From Leptotrichia hongkongensis (GTDB lineage Bacteria; Fusobacteriota; Fusobacteriia; Fusobacteriales; Leptotrichiaceae), in the NCBI RefSeq assembly GCF_041538065.1, contig NZ_JBGORW010000008.1, positions 62,001-126,000 of the forward strand: a stretch of DNA of 64,000 bases. The letters are read 5' to 3'. Shown here in pieces: positions 1 to 9,132 of this stretch (positions are counted from its first letter, which is position 1; each line of letters opens with the position of its first letter). The notes beneath the pieces were generated by a model. It ran no database searches. It was not told where the DNA came from and saw only the letters and a program-made list of their open reading frames with translations. The translations under genes and the position numbers were made by a program.

Positions 1-1535
1 CTTGCAAGAATAAGGTTCCTTCCAGAGTCCATCTCATTATATTGAGAATCAAGTGTAATATCCTTATAAGTCATATGCACATTTTCTTTGATTTCACTAC
101 GTGTAATACTCATATTACTTCCATTTTTATGTGAAACGAAATAAACTTTGGCAGTATTTCCTATGAAGTTTACTGCTTCTGATTCTACAAGCGGTCTTGG
201 GTCATTTACAAGATCTTTTACATTTCCACGGATTTTACCTTTAACATGCCCATCAAACCTAAATTCCTTTTTCTCAAAACTTCCATGACCTGTATCAGAT
301 GTAATTCTATCTCCCTGAACACTTGTCATTTCCATTTTATTGGCAAAAATATCTTTTGAAATTGTGTTCATTGTTCCATTTGCACCATGTACATTAAAGT
401 TTTGCTTTTTCACGTTAAACGGGCCATTCATTCTGGCATCTCCAGTTGGGAACACATATATAAGCCCTGTTCCATCCATTTTATAGTCATCATAATTTGC
501 AGTATAGTAATCATTTGTTGTAAGTGTTTCTGTCTTTAAGTCATAAACTCCACTTCTATATGTTCCAGTAGTTTTTCTTGGTAAATAGTTATAAGTTCCA
601 TTTCCATCACCATTTAATATTTTTGCAATTTCATCGTAAAATACATGATCTCCTGTTACTATTAGAGTTGGACTTGTATATTTTACATGTCCTCTTCCAT
701 CAACCTGCTTTTTCTTTACAAAATATGATGCAGCATCTGCTGAAATCACACTATTTTTACCAGTGTAAACTACGTTTCCCTGTCCATCTACACGCTCATC
801 CTTCATATAATAATCAACTTTATTTCCAGTCAGTTTATTTTCAGGATCTGTATAAATCACATTTCCTTCTGCATTTCCAATTTTATTTATATCATCGTAA
901 CGCATTGTATTGGCACGCAGTTCTCTTTTTGTCTGTTCTTCCTTATAAATTACATGCCCTTCTGCAAACGATACTTTTGTTGGATCATTGTATGTAATCT
1001 TGTCTGCTGTTAATGTCTTTTTATCTTTTTTATTATTGTAGCTTGCATTTCCAATTGCTACAATTGTTTCAAATTTTGTTGTCGTTTCAACCCTATCCGC
1101 TTCAGAAACCGTGTCATCAACAGTGTTTATTAACTTTGTTCTCACTGGTGAAATTAACGTATCTCCCTGTTTCTTGTATTCCACACGTTCTGTATAAATT
1201 TCCCATTTCTTGTCCTTCGTTGTTCCAACAACTTTTTTCATTAATGTAACATCAGATGTCTTAGTGTTGACTTCCCCCTCTTTTCCAGAAATTAACATTT
1301 TTTTCTTTATCAGATCTACAATTACATTTTTAAACCTGATAACTTCGTCTCCTTCAGATCCAATCTGTTCATCCGCATAAATGATAGCATCATCTTTTAG
1401 CCTATACATAACTTTTTTGGCTTTCATATCTTTTTGCATCTGTTCAAGCGGTGTCGGAATTTTTTTAAAAAATACTGCATATATAAAATATATCAGTAGT
1501 AATATAAGTCCTCCATAACCTAGTTTTTTCCACAT
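1..1535 (-). CDS. LPS-export OstA/LptC-like periplasmic protein (3' end beyond window)
   Basis: Open from an ATG at 1535 to the window edge (511 codons, no stop), so the C-terminus is missing. The start has a clear ribosome site (AGGAG, 7 nt upstream). The N-terminus has one membrane segment (about residues 6-25) and then a long beta-rich region with recurring turns of the type GxGxVxYxD and VxGxGxV, as in the OstA/LptA/LptC family. That family forms the periplasmic bridge carrying LPS from the inner to the outer membrane. It is far longer than E. coli LptC (about 190 aa) or LptA (about 185 aa), so it may combine both roles. It starts 25 bases after the mutS stop and is probably cotranscribed. 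The family call is by pattern; the exact Lpt role is inference. Confidence 0.72.
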   Translation of the reverse strand, partial: MWKKLGYGGLILLLIYFIYAVFFKKIPTPLEQMQKDMKAKKVMYRLKDDAIIYADEQIGSEGDEVIRFKNVIVDLIKKKMLISGKEGEVNTKTSDVTLMKKVVGTTKDKKWEIYTERVEYKKQGDTLISPVRTKLINTVDDTVSEADRVETTTKFETIVAIGNASYNNKKDKKTLTADKITYNDPTKVSFAEGHVIYKEEQTKRELRANTMRYDDINKIGNAEGNVIYTDPENKLTGNKVDYYMKDERVDGQGNVVYTGKNSVISADAASYFVKKKQVDGRGHVKYTSPTLIVTGDHVFYDEIAKILNGDGNGTYNYLPRKTTGTYRSGVYDLKTETLTTNDYYTANYDDYKMDGTGLIYVFPTGDARMNGPFNVKKQNFNVHGANGTMNTISKDIFANKMEMTSVQGDRITSDTGHGSFEKKEFRFDGHVKGKIRGNVKDLVNDPRPLVESEAVNFIGNTAKVYFVSHKNGSNMSITRSEIKENVHMTYKDITLDSQYNEMDSGRNLILA

Positions 1536-1560
1536 TATTTTTCTCCTAATTTTACTAATT

Positions 1561-4248
1561 TTACTTTCTATTTTTCATATTTTCCTTTAATTCAAACAAA
1601 AATTTCATTGCATCCATCGGTGTAATATTATTTATGTCATATTTATCTATTTTGCTCACAATTTCTGATAATTTTTCATTTTCTTCCTGAATTTCTACTA
1701 ATTTTTCTTCATAAATCTGAGTTTTTTCATTGATTTCAAAATCACTTGTAAAATTAGTATCTTCAACTTCTTCAAAATCGTTTTCAAACTCTGAATTTCC
1801 TCCAAAAAGTGATAACTGGTGAACATCTACGGTTCTTTCAATCAATTCCTTTTTCTGCTCCAGCCGTTTCAATATTTTCTTGCTTTCAGTCAATATTTCC
1901 TTTGGAAGCCCAGCCAATTTCGCCACTTCAATACCATAGGACTTGTCTGCTCCACCTTTTACAATATTTCGTAAAAACATTACTTTTCCCTGCTTTTCAT
2001 CCACTTCTATACGATAATTTACAATGTGTGCAAATTTATTTTCTAAATCAGTAAGTTCGTGATAATGTGTTGCAAAAACTGTCTTAGCACCAATTTTATC
2101 GTGAATATACATTGAAATGGCAGTCGCAATGGAAACACCGTCGGTTGTGGAAGTTCCACGTCCAACTTCATCAAGTATTATCAGGCTTTTTTCAGTCGCA
2201 TTGTTTAGAATATTGGAAACTTCACTCATTTCCACCATAAATGTACTTTGCCCAGTCAAAATATCATCAGAAGCCCCAATCCGTGTCAAATATTTGTCTA
2301 TAATTGATAAATTTGCTTTTTTCGCAGGGACAAAAGAACCAATCTGAGCCATTATGGAAATTAATGCGATTTGCTTCATATACGTTGATTTTCCCGACAT
2401 ATTAGGTCCTGTTAGCACAACAAAACTTTCCTTTTCAGTAAAGACTGTATCATTTGAAACATAATCCGTCCTTCCAATCAGCTTTTCCACAACTGGATGC
2501 CTTCCGCCCTCAATTTCAAAGGAATACTCCTCATTCATTTCAGGTTTTGCGTAATCATTTTCAATGGCACTTACAGCAAAAGATACCATTACATCAATGT
2601 ATGCCAGTCTTTCTGCAAGTTCTGACAAAATTTTGCGATGTTCCTTGAGTTTTTCGCTGATTTCCTTGAACAAATGGTATTCCAAATCTTCGATTTTTGC
2701 TTTGGAATTTATTATTGTGTCCTCATATTTTTTCAGTTCAGGCGTAATGTATCTCTCTGAATTTGAAAGAGTCTGTTTTCTTATGTAATGTTCTGGCACC
2801 ATATCCAGATTTGCTTTTGTAATTTCAATAAAGTAACCAAAAACCTTGTTAAACTTTATTTTCATATTTCGAATTCCAGTTGCTTCCCTTTCCCGCTGTT
2901 CAATATCCAGCAAAAAGTCCTTCCCAGAATTCATAATATTTCTAATTTCATCCAGTTCCGCATTGTATCCAGATTTTATAATTCCGCCTTCACGTACTGA
3001 AAATGGTGCATCTTCTTTTATACTGTCATCAATTATTTTATAACATTCAAATAAAATATTCGCATCAATATCCTTAAAAAAATCAGTATTTCCCAAAATT
3101 CTCATTATTTCAACAGCAGATTTTATCGTTTTTTTCAATGCTGTCAAATCTTTTCCATTTTCACTTCCAAAGATTATTTTCCCCAAAAGCCGCTCCAAAT
3201 CGTAAATATCCTCAAGTTTTTCCCTCAAATCCTCACGAATCAAGATATTATCAATAAAATACTGTACATCTTCCTGTCTTTTCCGTATTTTTTCAATATT
3301 TAAAAGTGGATTGTTTATGAATCTTTTTAAAAGCCGTGTTCCCATCGAAGTTTTACACTCGTCCAATACCCACAAAAGCGAGCCATAAACAGTTTTTTCC
3401 CTCTGATTTTTCAAAAGTTCCAGATTTCTGCTTGTAATCGCATTTATTTCAGCATAATTGGAAATATTCACAAACTCAATCTTTTCCACAGTCAGCTCAT
3501 GCTCAACCTGCATAGTAACTGCATAATCAAGTGCCATAGCTGCAGCTCCAATTATCGCCTTTTTATCCTTAATTCCATAACTTTCCAGCGACACAATCTC
3601 AAAATAATCCATAAGATACTTTGCACTGTCCCGAACTTTACTCACAAAAGTCACAACTGAATCATTCTTTTGTAAAAAATCATCTAACTTTTCCTTTATT
3701 TCTCCATAAAAATCCTCTGTAACAAGCACTTCCTTAGGCTCAATCTTATTAATCTCATTAAATAATTTTACAAAATCATCATCCTTTTCAACTTCCGTTA
3801 CCTTAAACTCTCCAGTCGTTATATCAATATACGCAATTCCAAATTTATTCTCAATTTTCAAAATACTCATCAAGTAATTATTGCTCTTGGCATCAAGTGC
3901 CTCCACATCCACAACTGTCCCCGGCGTTATAATCTTCACAACTTCCCGTTTCACAATTCCTTTTGTTATCTTCGGATCTTCTGTCTGCTCACAAATCGCA
4001 ACTTTATACCCTTTTGAAACAAGTTTTGTTATATATGAATCTGCCGAATGAAACGGAACTCCCGCAAGCGGTATATCGACATTCTTCTCTTTATTTCTCG
4101 AAGTAAGCGTAAGTCCCAGCTCCCGTGACGCTTTCACCGCATCCTCAAAAAACATTTCATAAAAATCACCCAATCTAAAAAACAATATAGAGTCCTCAAA
4201 ATTTGATTTTATCTCCTTATATTGTTTCATAAGCGGTGTATCTGCCAT
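1561..4248 (-). CDS. mutS: DNA mismatch repair protein MutS
   Basis: Encodes 895 residues, normal for MutS, which binds mispaired bases as a dimer and recruits MutL. The mismatch-reading motif F29-Y30-E31 is intact, followed by the connector and lever domains. The ATPase has Walker A GPNMSGKST near residue 613, a Walker B ending ILDEVGRGTST and the downstream ATHYHEL. The C-terminus has a long acidic, charged linker before the final helical segment. The ATG at 4248 is preceded by a modest AGAGG and by a strong promoter at 4289-4317. It leads a likely two-gene unit with the LPS-export gene. No mutL is visible in the window. A second MutS homologue (MutS2) at 33.5 kb belongs to a different subfamily. 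Confidence 0.97.
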   Translation of the reverse strand: MADTPLMKQYKEIKSNFEDSILFFRLGDFYEMFFEDAVKASRELGLTLTSRNKEKNVDIPLAGVPFHSADSYITKLVSKGYKVAICEQTEDPKITKGIVKREVVKIITPGTVVDVEALDAKSNNYLMSILKIENKFGIAYIDITTGEFKVTEVEKDDDFVKLFNEINKIEPKEVLVTEDFYGEIKEKLDDFLQKNDSVVTFVSKVRDSAKYLMDYFEIVSLESYGIKDKKAIIGAAAMALDYAVTMQVEHELTVEKIEFVNISNYAEINAITSRNLELLKNQREKTVYGSLLWVLDECKTSMGTRLLKRFINNPLLNIEKIRKRQEDVQYFIDNILIREDLREKLEDIYDLERLLGKIIFGSENGKDLTALKKTIKSAVEIMRILGNTDFFKDIDANILFECYKIIDDSIKEDAPFSVREGGIIKSGYNAELDEIRNIMNSGKDFLLDIEQREREATGIRNMKIKFNKVFGYFIEITKANLDMVPEHYIRKQTLSNSERYITPELKKYEDTIINSKAKIEDLEYHLFKEISEKLKEHRKILSELAERLAYIDVMVSFAVSAIENDYAKPEMNEEYSFEIEGGRHPVVEKLIGRTDYVSNDTVFTEKESFVVLTGPNMSGKSTYMKQIALISIMAQIGSFVPAKKANLSIIDKYLTRIGASDDILTGQSTFMVEMSEVSNILNNATEKSLIILDEVGRGTSTTDGVSIATAISMYIHDKIGAKTVFATHYHELTDLENKFAHIVNYRIEVDEKQGKVMFLRNIVKGGADKSYGIEVAKLAGLPKEILTESKKILKRLEQKKELIERTVDVHQLSLFGGNSEFENDFEEVEDTNFTSDFEINEKTQIYEEKLVEIQEENEKLSEIVSKIDKYDINNITPMDAMKFLFELKENMKNRK

Positions 4249-4288
4249 CTTTATTTTACCTCTGTTCTCTTTATTTTTTTATCTTTAA

Positions 4289-4317
4289 ATTTTATCATAG
4301 TTTATTTTCTTTTTCAA
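4289..4317 (-). promoter_or_regulatory. promoter of mutS
   Basis: On the minus strand, TTGAAA (4312-4317) and TAAAAT (4289-4294) are 17 nt apart, with a TG one base before the -10 (extended -10). It lies about 40 bases upstream of the mutS ATG. Confidence 0.65.
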
Positions 4318-4417
4318 TTTTTTAAAAAATTAATAAAAATTTTTTCTTTTCCATTTTTATATCAATTTTTTTATTTAATAATTATTGTTATTTACACACT
4401 TTATAATCTTTTTTAAC

Positions 4418-4768
4418 GCAGAGGTATCAAACGCCATACCTCTGCACTCCCGCTCTTGAATTTTAATTTTACAGCAAAAGACAAAACTCGCTTTTAATAA
4501 AAGTTATTTTAATCTCATGAAGTTGTTCTCAATTCAAATAAAATAGAAAAACTCAAACAAGTTGTCTTTTACCGAAAAATTAAAATCTCAGAAATTTATA
4601 ATAAATATTTTTTCTTTAACAAAATAAATTTTTTAGTTTAAAAACCGACGGAGCTTTTATTTGACCAACTACGACTGTTTGACGACGAAAGGAGGAGTTT
4701 CGGAGTTGGGCAAATAAAAGTCGGAGTCTAGCCATAGGTGCAGGATTTGCGGCAATGAGCAATCCTGC
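4418..4768. repeat. composite palindromic element, copy 1 (inverted terminal hairpins)
   Basis: The left end is a perfect 10-bp stem (4418-4427 with 4436-4445); read on the minus strand its 8-nt loop is GGCGTTTG. The right end (4740-4768) pairs GCAGGATT with AATCCTGC and has loop GGCAATGA on the plus strand. Inside the left end, about 185 bp (4412-4598) are the reverse complement of sequence also found at 33241-33426 and 54810-54995, and form a long imperfect stem. Inside the right end, 4654-4670 pairs with 4704-4720 at 16 of 17 positions; the tip carries CGACTGTTTGA and GGAGTTTCG. The element lies between the mutS promoter and the end of the polysaccharide locus. No ORF of note is seen in this gap (4249-4857). 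Confidence 0.8.
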
Positions 4769-4857
4769 GAAAATAAGTAAAGAAAAAACTTAATAATACA
4801 AAGAAAATATTTATTAATAACAACATATGTTATAAATCCTTAGTAAAAAATCAAGTT

Positions 4858-6051
4858 TTAATTTATTCTTTTTAAAATTTCATTGTAAACTCTTTCACAA
4901 TTCCCCTTATCCACATACTTCAAAAACTTTTCTCTCAACTTATCAGACTTTTGCTTCATTTCCTTATCATAATGAAAATTATTTTTGGAGATTTCAATGA
5001 TTTCTTCAACGCATTTTTCTACAGTTTTGGCTTGTTTTCCAAACAAGTCTTTGTCTAAGTCCACATAAGAGCCGACTTTTTCTTCGTATTCACGTTTATC
5101 GAACTGGAAGAAGATAATTGGCTTGTTTAGATAGTAAAAATCGTAGGCTACGCTTGAATAATCTGTTATTAATAATTTTGATTTTTGCAGTTCTTCGGTT
5201 ATGTTTACTTCTTTTGGGAGTATTTTTATATTTTTTCCAAGTTTTATATTTCCAAAGTTTTTTAGATAATCTTGCATTAACTGATGAATGTAAATGTTTA
5301 ATTTAATATCATTTTTTTCCAAATAGTTATTTAATTTCTTGTCTGTAATTAAATTTGCAATATTTTGAAAATATTTTGTATCTTCAAATTTTTGATTTTC
5401 TGAGTTTTCTGACTTTAGCCAGTTTCGCCATGTCGGCATAAAGAATATTTGTTTTTCCATAATTTTTAAATTGTATAATTTATCGTATCTTGGGTAGCCT
5501 GTTATAACTGCTGTTTCCTTTGGAACTTCCCACCAAGTTTCTGTTTTTATTTTTTTTTCAAATTCTGAATCGCAAATATTTAAATCATAGGATTTTACAA
5601 GTGCTTCTGCTACTTTTGCAGTTTTTGGATTCATTGCCTGTCGAACTTTAAAGCCTACTGTTCCATGATTCAGGAATACTTTGAATACTTTTTTATGAAA
5701 TTTATTTATTAATGGCACTACAAACAGGTATGGGACAATGTCCGCAGAAATTGAGTGGGAAAATAATGCAACTTTTGCATTCATAAAATACAGATAGCTT
5801 TTTACACTTCCTTTTATCAGCTTTTCTCCTGGAATTTTTTTTGCAATTTTGGCATTTCTGTTTATTACCCAGTACACTTCCTCCTGCTGTCTTGACCGTA
5901 AATACTCGTACATCGCACGTCCATTATCCACAAAAAGTTCTCCTGCATTTCCGCCCACAAGCCATATATTTCTATTTTTGAATTTTCCTTTATTAAATGG
6001 ATAAATGAGATAAGCTATTATCATATTTATCAAGCATTTTACCTTATCCAT
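4858..6051 (-). CDS. CDP-glycerol:glycerophosphotransferase family protein (TagB/TagF-like)
   Basis: 397 residues ending in the typical Glyphos_transf signature: LLITDYSSVAYDF, then KPIIFFQFD around residues 295-320. HSISADIVPY and LNHGTVGFK in the middle are also characteristic. Family members transfer glycerol-phosphate or related polyol-phosphate from CDP-linked donors to a growing surface polymer, acting at the inner face of the membrane. The ATG at 6051 has AGGAG 7 nt upstream and lies 16 nt after the GT2 gene, so the two are coupled. It is the last gene of a minus-strand locus starting near 11.5 kb. In a diderm it more likely decorates LPS or a capsule than builds teichoic acid. The substrate cannot be read from sequence. 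Confidence 0.85.
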   Translation of the reverse strand: MDKVKCLINMIIAYLIYPFNKGKFKNRNIWLVGGNAGELFVDNGRAMYEYLRSRQQEEVYWVINRNAKIAKKIPGEKLIKGSVKSYLYFMNAKVALFSHSISADIVPYLFVVPLINKFHKKVFKVFLNHGTVGFKVRQAMNPKTAKVAEALVKSYDLNICDSEFEKKIKTETWWEVPKETAVITGYPRYDKLYNLKIMEKQIFFMPTWRNWLKSENSENQKFEDTKYFQNIANLITDKKLNNYLEKNDIKLNIYIHQLMQDYLKNFGNIKLGKNIKILPKEVNITEELQKSKLLITDYSSVAYDFYYLNKPIIFFQFDKREYEEKVGSYVDLDKDLFGKQAKTVEKCVEEIIEISKNNFHYDKEMKQKSDKLREKFLKYVDKGNCERVYNEILKRIN

Positions 6052-6067
6052 ATTTTTCTCCTAATTT

Positions 6068-6901
6068 TTAAATTTTATATTTTGTATATCCAATTTTTCT
6101 ACCCTTCATCATAACTCTATGATATGCCCTGTTTCTTGTAACAATCATTCCAGCAAAACTTCTAAATTGCCTCTTCCAGTATTTCAGAATATAAAATCTG
6201 TTTTTTCTGCCCTTTACTTCCTTTTTTACCAATGCTCCAAATCCCAATGCATATTTATAAGCACGTTCCAGATCGTTATAATTTCCCTTTTTTGCTGGGT
6301 GATAAATTATATCGTTTGCAAAGTATCTTCCCTTATAGCCTTTGTGAAGTAGTGTCAATACATAGTCTGTTTCCTCCCCACTTCCAAAAGTTGCACCAAC
6401 GCCTAGATTTTCATCAAACAAGACGATATCATCCTTACCATAATTTACAAAAAAAGTTATGGATTTCACAGTTGTATCCACATTATCCTTCGTTATTTCC
6501 ATGTCCTTTTTCTCCATAACGCCTGTTCCATAGTCTTTTCCTCGTTCAAGTGTACGACACGAATAAATCTGATAATTTTTCTTTCTTTCAAAAAATTCTG
6601 CAACTTTTTCAAGTGTATCAGGCTGATATTCACAATCATCATCAGGAAATCCGACAACTTCACCTTTCATCAAGATAAGTCCTCTATTTCTATTCAAGCT
6701 TAGCCCTTTTTCATCACTTCTTACATATTTTATCTTAAATTCCTCTTCATAATCTTTCACAATTTCAAAAACTTCATTTCCTTCATTCTGATCCACCACA
6801 ATCAGCTCAAAATCCTTATAAGTCTGTGCCTTTAGGCTTTTTAGGAATAAATCAAGTTCAGTTGTAACATTAATTGTCGGCATTACAAGGGAAATTTTCA
6901 T
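6068..6901 (-). CDS. glycosyltransferase family 2
   Basis: 277 residues with a GT-A fold start (ISLVMPTINVTTELDLFL), the SLKAQTYKDFELIVVDQN segment typical of family 2, and a DDD metal/nucleotide-sugar site (GFPDDDCEYQPD) near residues 87-90. ATG at 6901 with AAGGAG upstream. Cytoplasmic or membrane-associated; no membrane segment is seen. A positively charged C-terminus (many K/R, GRKIGYTKYKI) may aid membrane association. It sits 21 nt after the EEP-family gene and 16 nt before the CDP-glycerol transferase gene. Role inferred: adds one sugar of a surface glycan. Donor and acceptor are unknown. Confidence 0.88.
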   Translation of the reverse strand: MKISLVMPTINVTTELDLFLKSLKAQTYKDFELIVVDQNEGNEVFEIVKDYEEEFKIKYVRSDEKGLSLNRNRGLILMKGEVVGFPDDDCEYQPDTLEKVAEFFERKKNYQIYSCRTLERGKDYGTGVMEKKDMEITKDNVDTTVKSITFFVNYGKDDIVLFDENLGVGATFGSGEETDYVLTLLHKGYKGRYFANDIIYHPAKKGNYNDLERAYKYALGFGALVKKEVKGRKNRFYILKYWKRQFRSFAGMIVTRNRAYHRVMMKGRKIGYTKYKI

Positions 6902-6922
6902 ACTCTATGTCTCCTTTTTCTT

Positions 6923-7696
6923 TTATTTTATATCTAAAATTGTCATATATGGAAGATGATCTGACAATTTTGTCCAGTCCTGCGTTGCATCATTAATAAA
7001 ATAACTTGATTTTACCTTCCATTTTTTTGACTGGCTTCCAAAAATATAGTCAATACGTGGATCTGAAAGCGTTCTTACACCACCAACATTAGATTCCATG
7101 TAAGTATCTCTCCAGCCTTTTGTTATTTCTCCGTAATATTTTGTCGTTGGTAAAAAATTAAAATCTCCACTCAAAAACTTTATATCATCTTTATCAAAAA
7201 ATTTTGTAAGCAAGTCCAGTGACTCCATTTCTTCAGGCTTTATCTGTTGCTTAAAGTCCAAATGCGTATTCATTACCAGCACCTTTTTCCCAAAAGTCTT
7301 TTTAGAAAGCTCCGCAACTATAAGCTGTCTTTTTTCAACCCCTTCCGATGGTAATTCATAAGTATATATTTTCTCAAGGGGATATTTTGAAATAAATGAA
7401 ATCCCATATTCCCCACCATCATAATCTCTTGATTTCTTAAAGAAATAATAGTCATAACCAAGAACTTTTGCAATATCAGAAGTTATATCACGAAAATTAC
7501 TTCTTTTCGTAAACTTGTCAACTTCCTGAAGTGATACAAAATCAGGCTCATACGGCTTAATGCTTTCACCTAGTTTTTGACCATTTGTAAGTCTTCCCCC
7601 ATAAATATTATATGTCATTATCTTAAATTCTTTCGCCCAGCTAACAGTTGCCCCACAAATCATAAGCGACAACAATATTTTTTTTAAATTACTCAT
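6923..7696 (-). CDS. secreted endonuclease/exonuclease/phosphatase (EEP) family protein
   Basis: 257 residues with an N-terminal signal peptide (MSNLKKILLSLMICGATVSWA, cleavage probably after SWA). The mature part shows the EEP motifs in order: MTYNIYGG, SLQEVD (metal-binding Glu), MNTHLDF, GDFNF, DPRIDYIFGS and C-terminal LSDHLPY (Asp-His pair). The family includes DNase I-like nucleases, inositol phosphatases and sphingomyelinases, all cleaving phosphodiester or phosphoester bonds with Mg2+. With export predicted, it would act in the periplasm or outside. Substrate cannot be told; extracellular DNA or phospholipid/glycerophosphate are possible. It lies inside the polysaccharide locus but need not belong to that pathway. 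Confidence 0.85.
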   Translation of the reverse strand: MSNLKKILLSLMICGATVSWAKEFKIMTYNIYGGRLTNGQKLGESIKPYEPDFVSLQEVDKFTKRSNFRDITSDIAKVLGYDYYFFKKSRDYDGGEYGISFISKYPLEKIYTYELPSEGVEKRQLIVAELSKKTFGKKVLVMNTHLDFKQQIKPEEMESLDLLTKFFDKDDIKFLSGDFNFLPTTKYYGEITKGWRDTYMESNVGGVRTLSDPRIDYIFGSQSKKWKVKSSYFINDATQDWTKLSDHLPYMTILDIK

Positions 7697-7860
7697 TTTT
7701 CCAATATTTCTCCTAATCCTTCTTTATTTTCTCAAAATAACAGTCTCTCTAATAAAAATTTATCTGTTATTCCAAATTTTTCATTCAATTATATCACTTT
7801 TTTTAGTATCTACCAAACCTTTTTATTTTTACTTTTTTATTTCTATCTAAATACTCCTTA

Positions 7861-8628
7861 TTATCTCTTTTCCTTCAAATAAAACCTCGCAATTATTCTT
7901 ATCTTTTTAATCATTTTTTTTACTCCTGACAAATGCTTCGTTTCCAAAAACAATCTAGCCTTCAAACTGCTCCAGCTGTCATTCCACCAATGAATTCCGT
8001 ATGTTTCAGGTTTTATGCAATCATCAGAATAAACTTCCTTAAATCCATAAGGATAAAAATATTCTTTCGGAAAAATAACTATTTCTCCGTTTTTTAAAGT
8101 ATTTCCCCTTTTCTCGCTCAAATTATATTTTTTCTCAAAAGTATAGGTAAAAATCTTAGGAATCGTCCAAATTGGCTTTTTCCAAATGTCATTCTCGTAA
8201 AAATCTTTAATGTCCTTTAACACTTCATTATGCTTCGTTGTCCCAAAAATCCCAACACTTATGTGTTTTTCATCTTCATAGCCAATAAAAAAATTCATCT
8301 TCCCATTTTTAGAAAATTCATCTTTTCCTTCCAAAATTGGAGTCAAATCCTTAATTATTTCCATGTCTGTATCCACATAAATTCCAGAATTTTCATACAT
8401 AAAATGTACTCTCATATAATCTGAAACATATGCCCAAAGCCTTCTTTCGTAACATTCACGAAAAAATCTATTTTTCGCAAGGTGTTTTTCCATATCAAAA
8501 TTTTTCTCATTTATCTCTATTATTTCAAAATCAGGCAGATTTTTCTTCCACGATTCTAGACATTTATAAAAAATATCTGGCTTTTTGGCGTTTCCAATCC
8601 AGACATAATATATTTTTTTTTCTATCAT
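7861..8628 (-). CDS. glycosyltransferase family 32-like (DXD sugar-binding) protein
   Basis: 255 residues. The start IYYVWIGNAKKPDIF and the DXD motif in GIYVDTDMEIIKDL are hallmarks of the Gly_transf_sug / GT32 capsular glycosyltransferases; the aspartates bind the metal and the sugar nucleotide. The end (IHWWNDSWSS) is also typical, and a basic tail follows. ATG at 8628 has GGAG 8 nt upstream and starts 9 nt after the acetyltransferase stop, indicating cotranscription. Between this gene and the EEP gene there are 164 AT-rich bases with no ORF seen, so a separate transcript downstream is possible. Confidence 0.86.
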   Translation of the reverse strand: MIEKKIYYVWIGNAKKPDIFYKCLESWKKNLPDFEIIEINEKNFDMEKHLAKNRFFRECYERRLWAYVSDYMRVHFMYENSGIYVDTDMEIIKDLTPILEGKDEFSKNGKMNFFIGYEDEKHISVGIFGTTKHNEVLKDIKDFYENDIWKKPIWTIPKIFTYTFEKKYNLSEKRGNTLKNGEIVIFPKEYFYPYGFKEVYSDDCIKPETYGIHWWNDSWSSLKARLFLETKHLSGVKKMIKKIRIIARFYLKEKR

Positions 8629-8637
8629 TATTTTCTC

Positions 8638-9111
8638 CTATTTTTCATCTTTTTTCATAATCATCATATACTTTTTCATCGGATTTTCAGTAACATTCAC
8701 AACTTTAAATCCAACTTTCTCATACAATTTCTTTGCCCCCGCATTATAATCGAACACATTTAACGTAATTGAATTCACGTTCTCATCTTGAAAAATTAAA
8801 TTTATAAACTCTATCAAAGCCTTTTTTCCAAGCCCTCTTCCAGTAAGTTCAGGATTAATCAAAAATCTTCCAATATGGATATTATCTATTTCTTTTCGTA
8901 TTTTCTGAATAACTCCTATAAACTCATTTTTACAAAAAATCGAATAAATATCCTTCAAATCATCAATCTGACTTTCTGTAAGTGGAAAATCAAGACTTGC
9001 TCCAGCCCATTGTTCAAGGAAATCTTTTCCTTTTTCATTAGTCCATTTGACTATATTATTTTTATTATTGTCATTTATTCCGTCTATTATTTTTATATTT
9101 TCTACTTCCAT
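8638..9111 (-). CDS. GNAT-family N-acetyltransferase
   Basis: 157 residues from the ATG at 9111; a TTG codon just before it is in frame but less likely. The GNAT core is visible: GRFLINPELTGRGLGKKALIEF (motif A, acetyl-CoA pyrophosphate loop with R/QxxGxG/A form) followed by VNSITLNVFDYNAGAKKLYEKVGF (motif B). Acetyl-CoA-dependent acylation of a small molecule or protein N-terminus is expected; the acceptor is unknown. Because it is wedged between polysaccharide genes with 9-nt spacing to the GT32 gene, acetylation of a sugar precursor is possible, but most single-domain GNATs of this type act on amines. Confidence 0.85.
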   Translation of the reverse strand: MEVENIKIIDGINDNNKNNIVKWTNEKGKDFLEQWAGASLDFPLTESQIDDLKDIYSIFCKNEFIGVIQKIRKEIDNIHIGRFLINPELTGRGLGKKALIEFINLIFQDENVNSITLNVFDYNAGAKKLYEKVGFKVVNVTENPMKKYMMIMKKDEK

Positions 9112-9132
9112 CAATATTAAACTCCTATTTTT

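Noticed and set aside
578..997. Plus-strand ORFs of 139 and 78 codons (578-997, 1013-1249) opposite the LPS-export gene
   Set aside because: His/Leu/Phe-rich translations typical of antisense frames; the minus strand holds a continuous, family-like OstA frame with signal and ribosome site.
4418..4768. Repeated palindromes read as a CRISPR array
   Set aside because: The units are not evenly spaced direct repeats with spacers; they are inverted hairpins with variable arms, and no cas genes are present.
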